Source of the DNA: Dendrocalamus latiflorus | Lineage: Eukaryota; Streptophyta; Magnoliopsida; Poales; Poaceae | Reading direction: 5' to 3' | Assembly: GCA_017311315.1 (NCBI GenBank) | Contig: CM029650.1 | Span: 19,480,456 to 19,544,455, forward strand | DNA length: 64,000 nt | Shown here: positions 20,480 through 32,649 of the stretch, piece by piece | Position numbering within the stretch: position 1 is the stretch's first letter | Layout: every line of letters begins with the position of its first letter | The notes under the pieces: model-generated | Told to the model about the DNA's origin: nothing | The model's database searches: none | Seen by the model: only the letters and a program-made list of their open reading frames with translations | Position numbers and translations under genes: made by a program

Positions 20480-20990
20480 TGTGAGGAATCAACGGGGACA
20501 ACGGGTGGCGACGAGGAGTGGATCTAGGAGTGCATAAGGGCCACAACGTGGGGAGTTGCTAGGGGGTGTAGGGGGCTAGGCGAGGAGTGGCGATGGGGAG
20601 CGACGATAAGGAGCGGGGGGAGCTGAAGCATCTAGGTTCCTAAAAATAATTTTGGTAATTTATGACAGTAATGATTAAAGGGGCTAACTTGTTTATTAAA
20701 ATGATTGAAAGGTTTAGTCCTAAATCTTGATAACGTCATGGAAAAGACGTGCAAAGGTGATCAAAAATCGATATGGATCAAGACCTGACTAAGGCAAAGA
20801 TATATTGTAGTCTAAGGACCTCTTTATAGTTTTTATCGGTATCAGTGTTTGATTGAAAAAGACCATATTTGTATAATAGATGTCATACTAAAGAGGCGTC
20901 ATGATTAGTAGTTTGAAGTTAACTTTGTACCATTTTGATCGATTATAGTTTATGCATACATTTAGAACTTCATTTGGAGCCATATCTAAA
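20480..20990. other. Region between the hAT element and the gypsy LTR
   Basis: GC-rich sequence to about 20630, then AT-rich sequence. No gene is seen. The left boundary of the following LTR could not be placed and may lie here. Confidence 0.3.
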
Positions 20991-20999
20991 TTTCCCCTT

Positions 21000-22310
21000 G
21001 GGAGCCAGTATGACTGTGGGCATATTAACGATAGTACCGGTGTACCACTACATCAGTACTACTGGTTGTTATATGTCAGCAACTTATTTTCAGATAAGTG
21101 CATTTATGATCTTTGCCAGAACGGTACCGCCGCATGTGTTGCGTGGAAGTACCGCATAGCGGTATGACCGCAATTGTTGCGACTCAGAGCGGTATGACCG
21201 ATCCTAAGTACAATACTACTGAAGTGCGGTATGACTGTACTTTAGTTGGCAATAGCTAATTTTTAGAGATGTACATTTTGGAGCATTCTCTCTCCTTGGG
21301 AAATCGGCGCTATCGTAACTGAGGTGTGGTACTGCCGCATGATCGGTACTACCGGGCACTGTGGGTGTGGTACTACCGATATTTGAGTTAATAGCTATTT
21401 TATATGCATTTAATGGACCTTAAGTAGCTGTTGAACAGTAGGTACAGTACCGCCCGATCACCTTGGAAAAGTTCGGCCCACTCCAAATGAGTCATACCGT
21501 CCAATCTTCAACGGACAGCCTAATCGCCTTAGAGATGTTCGGACCGCTCCGAATGTTCGTTCATTCTGCGATGTTCGATCAGTTTTGGACGTTCGATAGC
21601 GGCGGTGACGTTCGGACAGCTCCAAACATTCGTCGTTCTGCGTCGTTCGATCAACTTTGGACGGTCGATATTTATGGTAACGTTCAGACCAGGCCGAACA
21701 ATCCCGCTGTTGGATTGACTGGAGACACTTGCAGCCATTCGATTGACTTGGAGGTGTTTGGAACAATATGACCGTATCTCTAATCTATACGTGGTGTATA
21801 AAGGTAATAACTTTCATACGAGGTTCGATTAAGGTGATTTTAGATTCGTTGGAAAGCTTATTTCAAAGGCTACGTAATGAAGGAGGATTTATCTTCAAAA
21901 TCATTATAGATTTATTTTTTTCCTTTTTGTGAGAGTCCGAGTGTAAAATACTTAGGAGTTGAGCAGGAGACCTTGCGGCCTCCCAAGGGTTATATAAGCC
22001 TTATAATACGTAACTTTTTTGGCAGACCATGATTGGATCTATTATTTTCAAGAGAGAGCTATACACTTGTTCTTCCTAGAGTTTGCCATCTGATTGTAAC
22101 CTACAGGGGAATTGAGCGTTTCTCCACATCGTTGTTCTTGTGATTTCTTGTGATTCTCAGGAGCCGTGACATGTCTGCTTTGTGGTTGGGTGAATTCTTT
22201 TATCGCATGTCACTATTCTGATAGTAGTTAGCGCCATCGATTTGTCAGGTTGCACAGATCTAAATTATTATTATCAATCCTACGTCGTGAAGATCGGGCA
22301 CCCCCTAACA
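21000..22310 (+). repeat. Gypsy-type 5' LTR (left boundary not resolved)
   Basis: The right boundary is clear: the LTR ends CACCCCCTAACA at 22310 and a tRNA-Met-like primer site (TGGTATTAGAGC, 22317-22328) follows. Inside are repeated GCGGTATGACCG motifs (about 21130-21240) and a diverged 73-bp tandem pair (GTTCGGA at 21537 and 21610). Its last 200 bp share blocks with the relic LTR ending near 39139 (TTGTTCTTGTGATT, AGGTTGCAC, CGTGAAGATCGGGC). The start is approximate. Confidence 0.65.
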
Positions 22311-23340
22311 TCATTTTGGTATTAGAGCACGGTTGATACGATAGAATTATTTACCCTAGTTTTTAGATCAATTTCTTACTGTTTATTACCTGGAGTCCAC
22401 AAAACCAAAAATTGCCACAAAAAATTCCAAACCCTGGTTTTTGCATTTGTTAGTCTCGTGAGTTTTGTTAAGTTTTCATCCATTAGAATTTTTGTTTAGG
22501 TGTTGATCATTGTGTTTCCTTTACGTCGCTTAATCGTTGTGTCATTTTTGTTGTTTCATCCGACAGCAGTAATCACAGTGAGTCTCGCTCATAGTATTTA
22601 CTTTCATCTTTGAGACTAGTTGTTGGCATTGCATCAAGGGCTGCTCCTGATAGTAATCACACTTATTAAAATCTGAATTTTCGCACCAAGAAGGCAGTCG
22701 ATGTACAGAAAGAGCCATGGTTTAATATACACACACACAGAGAGAGAGAGAGAAAATAAATGAAAAAAGAGATAAAGAACTTGTGGCCGAAGTCTACGTA
22801 AAAAAATCAGATTGTGTGATCAGATCCTTTTTGAGCAATCTTGTACACTTATATCCTTAATATTGTAATTGGCTATAGTCTCTCCTAGTACTTAGTACAA
22901 AATGAGCTATCTATTTCTCAAATATCATATTGCCTCTATTTAGCTCATTCCTTTGTTTGCACTGAGTCACATTGGTCTTTGCATGTGCGTTTATACACTT
23001 CATTTAAATCTTTTGAATCAACACTTGGGCAAAGTATTCTAGCTTAGATTATTACTTAACTTTACAATATCCAGGATTTCAGATTGCATAGGTAAATACT
23101 GTCCATCCAAGCTCCACAAATAAACCATTGTTATAACAGTGCTTATGCAATTGAATTCGTTTGATCTATCACCTTGTGTTGTCTATCGTCACCAAAGTGC
23201 GTGCAGCTTCTCACTTCCATCAAGGATGCATAAGAACTTCAGTTGATAAGAGAAGGTAAGGTTGAGTGACTTCCACAAATAGAATCTTCCACATCCACAT
23301 ACATAGTTTTCCTTGTTGTTTGCACTAACAATGGCAGGAG
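22311..23340 (+). other. Gypsy internal leader, non-coding
   Basis: Sequence between the LTR/primer site and the gag relic. It includes a short ACACAC/GAGAGA microsatellite at about 22728-22754. No intact frame is present. Confidence 0.5.
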
Positions 23341-23389
23341 ATTCAACATTTTGTTCCACATGGTGCAACTCTCATACTTATATTTCCCA

Positions 23390-23765
23390 TTCTATGGAAG
23401 TACAAATTCAGAGGAATAGTTAAATGGGTGGAACAACTCGAATGTGACCTCAAGTTTCAGAAGTTGTTCGAAGCCATGAAAGTGACACAAACCACCATGG
23501 AGTTTGAAAAATATGCACATACTTGGTGGAAGTGATATCTTGAGAAGAAATATGTCACTACTTGAGAAGAATTAAAGGAGGTCATGAGAAAAGAGTTTGT
23601 GCCATATATAAAGAGCATTTGCCAAGGACATCGATATGTCCAATCTTATTATGATGAGCTGCATTATGCTATGTATCGTGGCAACATCATGGAGGCATGT
23701 GCGATGAGAGCTTACTTCAAAAGAGGTTTGAATTTTGATATTGCTGCTACTATTCATTTGAAATA
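23390..23765 (+). pseudogene. Decayed gypsy gag fragment
   Basis: One frame reads KWVEQLECDLKFQKLFEAM, then HTWWK, stop, YLEKKYV, stop, ELKEVMRKEFVPYIKSICQG, and YYDELHYAMYR plus FKRGLNFDIAATI. The spacing of WW, the R-x-F-x-P segment, the QG segment, YYxEL and GLN follows the retrotransposon gag (capsid) family. Two in-frame stops and an abrupt loss of homology after about 23765 mark it as a relic. It belongs to the LTR ending at 22310. Confidence 0.7.
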
Positions 23766-23769
23766 TGCT

Positions 23770-26130
23770 ATGCTATGTCTCCCTCTCTCATCGCTATGTG
23801 GGCCCTACCTGCTAGGTGAATAGTGCTGCACACTGCTCATCTTCTTCCTTCACCCGACTCCAATGCAGTTACGATGTCATTATCATCTCCCATTTGGACT
23901 CCCTCTCCCATGCTATAAAAGCTCACCGAGGGCACTGCGTTGCACACCCCAATACGCTCGCATCTTGTTTCCGCAAGCCGTTGACTCGAAAGTGCCACCT
24001 TCATGTCGGAATCCAAGGATCAAGTCGTCACCTTCCTCACAAGCTCTAATGATGAATCAAGGAAGCTCCGGGGAGACGTTGCCATCGCCGACCACCGTGC
24101 TAGCCACGTAGCATGCCACATAGGTGCCAGGTTAGCTAGGTTAGCCCACGTGTCATCCCAATCACTACCATGTCATCACAAAGTAGCCTTGCACAGCAGT
24201 ATTGTTTTGTGGACCGAGTTCACGGTAAACACAGGTTCGGTCCATAGACTCTGTCCACAGAATAGTAAACCTTAGTATTGTACAATTTGTCTTTTTCTAA
24301 TTTTTCCTGTCGATCCAACTTCGAAGAGCCCGTTCTCTCTTATACGAACTCCAATTGAGCCCATTCAAGTATCTAAATTCATTTAAAATCAAGCTCCATT
24401 TTATGGTTAATTTGATTTAATTTTTGCAGTTTGTTTGTTCTCTATTTTTTGTTTTTATTTAGATTTTCTCTCTTGTACCTAGAAGTTTAACCATATGCAA
24501 AGTAAATTTTTATTTTTGTAATGAGAAGGCATGTTACTTATTTAGCTTGGGTATTACAAGTCAAATATTTTTCCATATCCATTATGGAAAATTAGTTGTT
24601 TAATACCGAGGTTATGTTGTTGTGCAAGAAAGTTTACTATTCTCTGTCAATGATACAATTGAGTTCTGTGGTACATGGCATGACAACGGTTGATTGCCGG
24701 CTCTATCATGGGGGTGAGGTGCAATGCAGGCAAGCCGTGGCCCTGGTGAGAGGTGACCTATGCAAGATGATAGCACACAGCGCCTCCGTAGACATGGTTG
24801 GCAGTCGTACAATAGCAGTGGTTTAGTGTGGAGCTTGATGCATCAACAAGACACATAAGGCGATCAAACGAAGTGACAATAGAGCTTGGTCGTGTAGGGG
24901 TAGGAGTTGCTTGACAGCTCAAAAACTGATTGGAAAGTGACGGCAGAGACAGTTTTATGAACCAATGATGATAATGACTTTAGATTTTTTTGGGAGTTTT
25001 TGAGCCGTAAAGATGTAGTACGATTATTTTTTAAGCCATAGCAATGTACGTACATTCAACTAGTTACCATGAAACATAAGACTACAAAGAAATCAAGCAC
25101 AACAAATTCACAAATTTTTACACTCCTGAACCATAAATTTGAGCTCACTACTTTAACACTTTGTAGAATTGTAAAACCCTAAATTTTGCTCAGGGGAGGT
25201 TGTGGGTGGGGGAGGCCAGGAGGGGATGTTGGCGAAGGAAGGTGGGACTTGAAGGCAATGTAGAGGGACAATGGTGGCGGCGGCGCGACTGAACAAATGG
25301 AGTGACTTAAGCAGTGTATATAGCACACTAAATAAGCAAAAGGATGACACGGGAGAGTAATTAAGGAAGAGAGATAGTAATAGTGCCTCATGCAAGACAT
25401 TGCATATTTGAGAGGACTAAGAAAGCTAGAGGATAGAGATTGGTAAAAAGGAGAGAGAGGAGGTGAGATAAGAGGGAATAAATTAAATGGATGGGATAAG
25501 AGGGAATAAATTAAATGGATGGGATGGTTGCTAGATGTCATACACTGGGAAGATTATTTCTACTCTTTAGTCTATGTGAGATGGTAATGTATAGATATTG
25601 CTATGTAGTTTCTATATTGGGAGTGCCCTGAGGGAGGGTGTCATGCGCAGATGCAACCCAACCCATAAGAGGTTTTTTACGGGTTAGAGTGAATTAGCTG
25701 ACCAGGTTTGTTCAACCCAATCCATGGTTTATTTAAATGGGCTTTGTTAGGACTTAAGAGGGTCAAGTAGGCTGGTGAGGTTACCAGGAGGTGGGTTGGG
25801 ATGGGTTTGATGGTTTAGGTAGGTTAACTGGACTAGTACTTGCTGAGGGGCAAGACTTTAGCAATTCATGAGAGTAGTGGGCTTTTTTTAGAAAGCAATG
25901 GGAATAGAGACAAACACAGGCCACGAACTCCTCTTTTGGTGACATTGAGAAACGCCATTAGACAGGAAGTCATCTTCTCTCTTAAAGGCTCAAGGCCCAA
26001 TAGCAACTCGTGCATACATGTGTTAATGTGTACGTTTAGCCCAAGGGAAGCACTAGTGCTCAGACATACTATGGGAGATTCCCATCCCTATGTGTTAGGT
26101 CTCACTTAAAGTGATTGATTTTGGCCATTT
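23770..26130. other. Decayed repeat sequence, probably LTR-derived
   Basis: GCTATAAAAGCTC near 23915 resembles a retrotransposon TATA region followed by a C-rich leader, and the next 600 bp look like an LTR body, but no termini or target duplication were found. A 31-bp direct duplication (GATAAGAGGGAATAAATTAA) lies at about 25465-25525. No protein-coding gene is supported. Confidence 0.35.
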
Positions 26131-27560
26131 AATTTGACACAACAAAAATACTGATGTACAACAAATAGTTACTGAGGTTGCAACAAATCTTGTCCCAAAT
26201 GCAACAAACCCAAAACAAAAAAAAAGCTGCAACAAGTCCAAATTCTAATTGCAAAAAAGTTAAAACATAATTACAACAATGAAAAATCATTAGGACACCT
26301 CAATATTTTTGTATGATATTGCAACATTCGGATTTCACTGCTGTAATAATGAACTTACAAGTTGCAACGTTATGATGCTTGGAGGAGGAAGAGGTGTCCC
26401 GGTAGCATCACCATCTCGTTGCCGGTAGGCTCAGATCTAGGTGAGATTGCCTGACAATTTAGCTCAAAAAGACCTTGTTGCTCCATCATATAGCTCTACC
26501 AGCACCTCCTCCTCCTTAAGTTCGGGAGGCCCTGCTACCCCACATCATTGAGCTCCACAACACACCTCGCCAAGAGCTTAAGAGGCCTTGCCACAGAGCT
26601 CCACCCCTGCATCCTGTCTCCCAATCGAGCATGGAAGACTTCACCGTCTGCATCGATGTCGCACACTAAGGAAATATAGAAGTGCGAGGATGAGCCATGG
26701 TGGGTTGACAAGAGATGGGCCTCTTCAATCAGACTTGTTGGTTTCTCGTAGGGTGGTGATCTGTGTATCATACAATGACTCAAAAAGATAGAGAGGGAAA
26801 GAGAGAGAGTGTGTGTGTGTGCAAAACAAGTGGAGCTCATGTTGTTTGGATAAGGATACTGATTCCTTGGTACAACAAATAGACATCCTTATTGTGACAA
26901 AAATAAACTTTGTTGCAACAAATCAAAATGTCAACTGTAACAAATTGCTCTTGAGTCAAAATTTGAGGAGAGACAATGCAACAAAATCAAACTCATGCAG
27001 CAATTGAAAAAATGTCGTGACAATCCGAAAAAGTACCTGCAACAACACTAGCAATTAATATTCATAGGAAAAGAGGGAAACATCTCGAGGACAAAGCACA
27101 AATAGTTTATAGGAGTTGTTGGGGGGGTGATGGGGCATGAAGGGGTACCCGGAGGTGGCTTTGGTTGGAACTACAAGCTCAGTAGAAGCTCTAATGGTGG
27201 TTGCTTGGTTAGATCTCACCATTGGAGGGTCGCTGAAGCTTACTAGAGGAGGGTTGTCGGGCTCAATGGAGGATGCTCATGAGAGAGACTGAGAGAGAGG
27301 TGGGGTAAGGAATGAGTGGGACTGAGAGAGAGATGAGGATAAGGAATGTCATTTTCCTTGGTGCAACAATTTGACATCTCTAATGCAACAAAAATAAACT
27401 TTGATGCAACAAATGCCTCTTGTACAAAATTTGTGAAGAGATGTTGTAACAAAATCAAACATTTCATGCAACAATTAGGAAAAAGTGCTGCAATGATTTG
27501 GAGAAACATCTACAACATGTGCACTAGAGGACAAGGTTGTGCATGTGGCAGCAACAACAA
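26130..27560. repeat. TGCAACA/CAACAAA motif-rich repeat region
   Basis: CAACAAA, TGCAACA and close variants recur more than twenty times at 26140-26370, 26870-27060 and 27360-27520. The last two blocks align with each other as a diverged direct repeat (CCTTGGTRCAACAA, AAAATAAACTTTG, GCAACAAAATCAAAC), about 490-500 bp apart. A similar motif cluster on the other strand occurs at 29690-29880. Element type not recognised; possibly transposon subterminal repeats. Confidence 0.5.
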
Positions 27561-28330
27561 TTGACCCAGTGCCTTGTCTCCACACTCCACCCCCACACCA
27601 CCACTTCATCACTAGCCCTCCGGTTGTCCTTCGCCACCTCGTTTCCTCCGGCCTCAACCTTGCTAGATATAGGGAGCTCCACCTGCTCCTCTGAAGGGGA
27701 TACTTCCACACAAGCTCCGACCGTGGCAAACGAATTCCTCGAGCATGATCTCGGTGGCCAAACTCCTCAAGCGTGAGCAGCAGACAAACTCCGCGAGCTC
27801 AATCATCTGGTGGACTAAGGGAGAGAGAATGAGAATGGGAGAGAGATAGGGACGTTTAGAGAGAGAAGGCAAGGGAAAGAGAACACAGGAAGAGGAAGGA
27901 GCCATGATGAAGGACACACGGGAGGTGGAATAGGTGGTCGAGGCATGTGTGTAGAGGGACAAAAAATGAATGGCTAGTAGAAGGTGTGATTGGACAAGAA
28001 TAAGATTAGTGGAAGTCTGTTGGATGGATTGGTGGAATTGGAAGGCTGAATAGAAGAGTACATTGAAAAAGTTACTCACAGTATCAATTCCCTTAGCCTA
28101 CCATATCAATTCCCTTAGACCAATACTAACTACCGCACTATCAAAGCACTAGCCAGCCAGTCAACCATAAGGCGATTCTGCCGCGAGCGCTGGTGACTAG
28201 GGCACCGGGTGACTAGACGATGGTGGTGGCTACAACAAAGCTCCAAGAGTAGGACTGCGGGAGTCCTCCAGCTAGTCCCACAAAATAGCCTCAGGTGACT
28301 GGTTGACTGCATGATGGCAGGGCATGGTAA
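27561..28330. other. No recognisable gene
   Basis: Mixed C-rich and GA-rich sequence. Short open frames have no family resemblance or consistent splice context. Confidence 0.3.
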
Positions 28331-28337
28331 GCTATGG

Positions 28338-28547
28338 CAGGGGCGAAGCCAGGATAAATGGTCACCGGGGTCATGACTGCTGGGCCGGACTGCGGAAGAT
28401 GGGCCGGACTGCTGGGCTGCCAATCTGCTGGGGTCGAACATATTTTCTACCGGGGTCTAAGGTGGTAAAAAATCGCTGGCTATAAGAGGTTACAGCAAAA
28501 TCGTCGGGGTCGGCCGACCCCGACGAGCTCACGTAGCTTCGCCCCTG
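28338..28547. mobile_element. hAT MITE, CAGGGGCGAAGCCAGG family
   Basis: The ends are CAGGGGCGAAGCCAGG and the inverted GTAGCTTCGCCCCTG. GCTATGG is duplicated on both sides (28331-28337 and 28548-28554). It is 210 bp long with no coding capacity. The CAGGGGCGRA ends and 7-8 bp duplication are typical of non-autonomous hAT elements. Confidence 0.9.
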
Positions 28548-28953
28548 GCTATGGGGATTAGATGTTTGGATTCTAGAGTATGAGACCTTGGCTAGCTAGC
28601 ATGTGCATCCTACTTGTCCTTGAAATCAGGTTAGTTAGTCTCACTCGTAGTGCTATCCTTAGTAGGATTATGCTCCAGAATGTGAAGAAGGAGGTGGCTA
28701 CATATGATGCCAAGCATCGCAAGTAGTTCGCCCATCGGTTTGAGGATGCCACCACCCGTGCTCTAGGGAGGCCATCCATTGCAGTCGAAGCTCACACAAA
28801 GGTCTCCCCTCTGAGGAGTAGTCAAAGCTCGCAAGATCTATTGCCCCCGCAGTTGGAGCTCACAAGATCTGGTGGGCCTAAGGCTAAAGGATCCACCAAT
28901 GACGGTGAGAGGAGGACGGTGCGGTCAAGGGGCGACAAAGTAGTGGCGCCAAG

Positions 28954-29564
28954 TAGGGATTACAATTTTGGGTTGAATTTCACGAAATTCACCGAAATTC
29001 AGTTTTCTCAGTCCACCCCAAAAAAGCCCAATCTGAATAAAAAAAATTCAGCCTATTTTGAATTTTTTTGGCTCAACCCGCTGGTTCCCATACGTAAACA
29101 ATGCCATCCAATCCAACAATTGGCCCAAGCCAAGCCAACAGCTTGCCGTGCCACTGCCGAGTCCCCATGCGAGAAGGCAATGATCGGCATGGGGGGAGTT
29201 AGCGCACCGATGGCAAGGGAGAAGGTGCCGTGGTGGCACTAGCATGGGAGAAGGGGCGCGGGGGTGGTGGCGCGACGTCGGCATGGGAGAAGGGGGAGGC
29301 GGTGTGGCGGCAATATGGGAGGAGGGGTGATAGCGGTGGCAAGGGAGGCGACGGAGGCGGTGCCAACAAGGAATGGGGAGTAGTGAGAGGGGGAGACAGC
29401 AATGGCATGGAGGCGGCGCTAGGATTTGGTAATTTCTTGAATTCAAATTGTGTTTTAAATATTTCAACCATTTTTTAAAAAAAATCTAAAATTTTTGAAC
29501 TTTCTGAAATTTGGTTTTCTCAGAGGGGTCTAAAAATTTTTCTAAACCAAAATAGTAATCCCTG
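28954..29564. mobile_element. Non-autonomous hAT element with GC-rich cargo
   Basis: The ends are TAGGGATTACAATTTTGG and the inverse of CAGGGATTACTATTTTGG. The flanking 8-mers GCGCCAAG (28946-28953) and GTGCCAAG (29565-29572) differ at one base. The middle (29150-29420) is a G-rich block of repeated GGCATGGGAGAAGGGG-like units, unlike the AT-rich ends; its origin is unknown. Confidence 0.8.
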
Positions 29565-29572
29565 GTGCCAAG

Positions 29573-30380
29573 CTAGGCTCGCCCCTGCTAGATTTGAGCT
29601 GACCAGCAACGCAGAAGTGGTGTGGGCCTCAGTCTACTTCCTCTTCTTGATTTTCTAGAATTCCAGTAAGTTTGTTTCATGCACTTCTCAACTTTGTTGC
29701 AACCCCTTTTTCCATTTGTTCCAATATCTGTTCAAGGATGTTGTGGCATTTCTCCATTTATTGCAGATCAATTTTTGGGTGTTGCAACTATTATTTTTTA
29801 ATGTTGCAATTCACGGAAATAATATTTTTAGTCTGTTGTGAATATTGCCTCTAATTATTGCATGAGTATTTGTAAAATGTCGACACTCTTAATTTCAACT
29901 GTAAAATAATCTCTTATGTTGCTTATAGATTAACTTTGTTCATTTGAGTTCATTGCTTTTGGACCCATATCAATCTTTGAGATCGTCGGCCATACTGGCG
30001 GCCGAACCGCTCCTGCATACACCTCCACCATCCCTGGTTGCATCCTCCTGTCCCCCAACACCACCGTCCGAGGTGCACCCCATCACCGCTCTCCTTTGAA
30101 CCTAGCTGCTGCTACGGTGGTCAACTAGTTTGCACGACGCGGCTATGTCCTCTATCATCGCAGGTGTGAGCCCTTGTAATGCCATTTCCTGTTCTGGACA
30201 TGCGAAGGCAAATGTTGGTTTATGCTATGTTTGATAGAATGCCAAGACCGGGCTAAAATCAAATCGTCGGAAACCAACAACATTACTAGGTTTGTTTCGC
30301 TTCTTGGCCAAAGGTTCATGCTCTAATCAATTGTTACTCCTACGTCTATAGGTCAATTTCCCCATTTCTGCTACAGTGCA
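29573..30380. other. Intergenic sequence with TTGCAAC motifs
   Basis: AT-rich sequence with several TGTTGCAA motifs (29690-29880), inverted relative to the cluster at 26-27.5 kb. No gene is supported. Confidence 0.35.
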
Positions 30381-30481
30381 ACTTGGTACCGATTGGAAGT
30401 CTGGATATTGTTGATAACTTCATGATGCCAAATCAGTTGTATGTTCCTTGGTTCCTCCTAATCTGTAGGTATTCTAGAAGG

Positions 30482-30650
30482 CAGTGGCGGATCCAGGGAA
30501 AATTTTTGAAGGGGCTGAAGTACCTTCAGCTCGATCTCAGCCTCTTCTATATTATACATCCATAGCTAAAAATTTAGGGGGGCTCCAAGGGTCCGGTAGC
30601 GGTAGGGGGGGCTCGAGCCCCCCCCCACCCCACCGCTGGATCCGCCCCTG
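30482..30650. mobile_element. hAT MITE with perfect 8-bp duplication and an empty-site paralogue
   Basis: The ends are CAGTGGCGGATCCAGG and the inverted CGCTGGATCCGCCCCTG; the length is 169 bp; CTAGAAGG is duplicated at 30474-30481 and 30651-30658. The duplicated segment near 32459-32475 reads ATTCTAGAAGGCTACTGAT without the element, a natural empty site that proves the insertion boundaries and dates it after the segmental duplication. Confidence 0.95.
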
Positions 30651-30992
30651 CTAGAAGGCTACTGATTGTGTTGTCACAAGTTTGAAGTTGGGCAAATATT
30701 TCTTCTTCAGTTTATCGGTAGGTGTTTACCTCTTTCTCCATTTTCTTTCTGTGGATACAGTTGATGATAACAGAGGGGCTTTGTTTCTGTAACTTTTTTG
30801 GTTGTTCCAACTGTGCAGATCTTCTCCAAGGGTATTATGCATGGCCAACCCGTAAAACAATGGCATATAAGCTAGTTGTTCTTGCTTTGCTCCTCATGAC
30901 AGCCCTTGCAACAGGCCAGAGCATACCCTTTTGGAGTTTTGACTGCTCCAGTGGAAACTACACAGCAAACAATAAATATCAAGAAAACAAAA

Positions 30993-31292
30993 GAGTAAAG
31001 TCCATTACCGGTCCTTAAACTTTTTATGCTGTGTCATCCCGGTCCATAGACTTTCAAAGTGTGTCATCCCGGTCCCTAAACACTCTTTGGGTCTCAAAAT
31101 TAGCCCGTTACGGGTTTTGGCTGTGTCATCCCGGTCTTTAAACTTTTTATGCTGTGTCATCCCGGTCCATGGTTGTTACCACGGTAATGGCACACTTTGA
31201 AAGTCTATGGACCGGGATGACACACTTTGAAAGTCCATGGACCGGGATGACACAACATAAAAAGTTTAAGGACCGGTAATGGACTTTACTCC
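30993..31292. mobile_element. MULE-type foldback MITE inside the DUF26 coding region
   Basis: The inverted ends are over 50 bp long (GAGTAAAGTCCATTACCGG...) and nearly perfect. AAAACAAAA is duplicated on both sides (30984-30992 and 31293-31301), a 9-bp target duplication as made by Mutator-like elements. The repeated phrase TGTGTCATCCCGGTCC occurs in both arms. Confidence 0.92.
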
Positions 31293-31321
31293 AAAACAAA
31301 AAATTCCTATCAAGCATGCTA

Positions 31322-31565
31322 CCCAAGATGGTCTTCTCGTCCCCCACTCTGTTTGCCACGGACACAGCTGGCTCACATAAAGGAGACAAGTATGCAGTTG
31401 CAGAGTGTCGTGGTGACACTGACCCTACCACTTGTAAGAGATGCCCAAGATGGTCTTCTCGTCCCCCACTCTGTTTGCCACGGACACAGCTGGCTCACAT
31501 AAAGGAGACAAGTATGCAGTTGCAGAGTGTCGTGGTGACACTGGCCCTACCACTTGTAAGAGATG
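31322..31565 (+). repeat. 122-bp exact tandem duplication in the DUF26 exon
   Basis: Two head-to-tail copies start at 31322 and 31444 and differ by about one base. The unit is not a multiple of three, so it shifts the frame of the second copy. The near identity makes it one of the youngest changes at this locus. Confidence 0.95.
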
Positions 31566-32129
31566 CATAACCCAAACCTTTCGAGACGCGTAGGTGGTAT
31601 GCGCTTTCACCAAGGGTGTTTTCACATCTTATGAATTTTGCACCATTTGGTTCTTTGACAAGATCCAGATACTTGGTGAAGCCAATTCTGCCAGCATCAT
31701 ACTTGCCAATTCTTTAACTCATTTCCCTATTCAGAGCAAGGTGTTAGATGAGGCTGTTAGGTTAGTCATCAGTGCTGTTGAAAATAAGATAGCAAACTCG
31801 TCCAAGAGGTTTGTTATGGGACTACGGAAGTTTGAGGCAGACCGGTATAGTTACAAGATATATGCCCTTGCACAGTGCTTACTGAACATTACTATTGAAT
31901 TGTGTGAGGTCTATCTTGGGGATTTGATTAGTTCACCAGGTTATAGTGGGTTGACCGGTGGGGGTAAAACTATGCTATGGTGTAGTTACCGCTTCCAACT
32001 GTATCCCTTCTGCACTGGTGCTCCAATGTTGAACTTGAAGAAAGGTGAGTTACGAGATGCAAACTGAATATTTCTTGTTAGATTATACTTTAAGTAACAT
32101 ATATACCCTGGCAACTGCTTGCAGGAAAC

Positions 32130-32285
32130 CAGGGGCGGACCTACATATACCCTAGTGGGGGCACGCGCCCCCAGTCAATTTTCTGAAGTACATGTAAATC
32201 TTTTATAATTGTAAACAAAACACTATAGTTCTTAGATTTTGATGAGAGAGAGCCCCACTCAAATTTTGTGCTGGGTACTCCCCTA
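32130..32285. mobile_element. hAT MITE, CAGGGGCGGACC family, copy A
   Basis: The left end is CAGGGGCGGACCTACAT; the right end is degraded (GGGTACTCCCCTA), followed by CTATGCAA. It aligns with copy B throughout and was carried along by the segmental duplication. Confidence 0.7.
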
Positions 32286-32649
32286 CTATGCAAAATCAGA
32301 GAAGTCGAATGGGGAAAGAGGTTAGCACTCACTAATAAATTGTTTCTGCTGCAGCGCGACTTGGTAGCAATAGGAAGTCTGGATATTGTTGATAAATTAA
32401 TGTTGCCAAATCAGTTTCACTTTCGTAAGTTCCTTGGTTCCTCCTATTCTGTATGGATTCTAGAAGGCTACTGATCGTGTCTGACACAAGTTCGAAGTTA
32501 GGCAAATATTTATTCTTCAGTTTATCGGTAGGTGTTTACCTCTTTCTCCATTCTCTTTCTGTGGATACAGTTGATGATAACAGAGGGGCTTCGTTTCTGT
32601 AACTTGGTTGGTTGTTCTATCTATGCAGATCTTCCCGGATACTATGCAA

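Larger units (their letters stand above)
30860..32066 (+). pseudogene. DUF26 cysteine-rich secretory/receptor-like kinase pseudogene
   Basis: The ATG at 30860 starts a clear signal peptide (MAYKLVVLALLLMTALATGQ), then FDCSSGNYTANNKYQ, the start of a DUF26 (Gnk2/stress-antifungal) domain. After a MITE (30993-31292) the domain continues with LFATDTAGSHKGDKYAVAEC and GDTDPTTCKRC. A second DUF26 ends in YALAQCLLNITIELCEVYL and WCSYRFQLYPFCTGAP. No kinase domain is present, so it was either a secreted DUF26 protein or the ectodomain of a cysteine-rich receptor-like kinase. Lesions: the 300-bp MITE, a 122-bp tandem duplication (not a multiple of three) and an in-frame TAG at 31591-31593. The protein would have been secreted to the apoplast. 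Confidence 0.85.

Noticed and set aside
23816..24275. Short frames after a TATA-like box at about 23915
   Set aside because: They could mark a gene start, but the context looks like LTR sequence and no frame has a recognisable motif or splice support.
29150..29420. Frames in the G-rich centre of a small hAT element
   Set aside because: The sequence is a simple GGCATGGGAGAAGG-like repeat. The frames are low-complexity in every reading.
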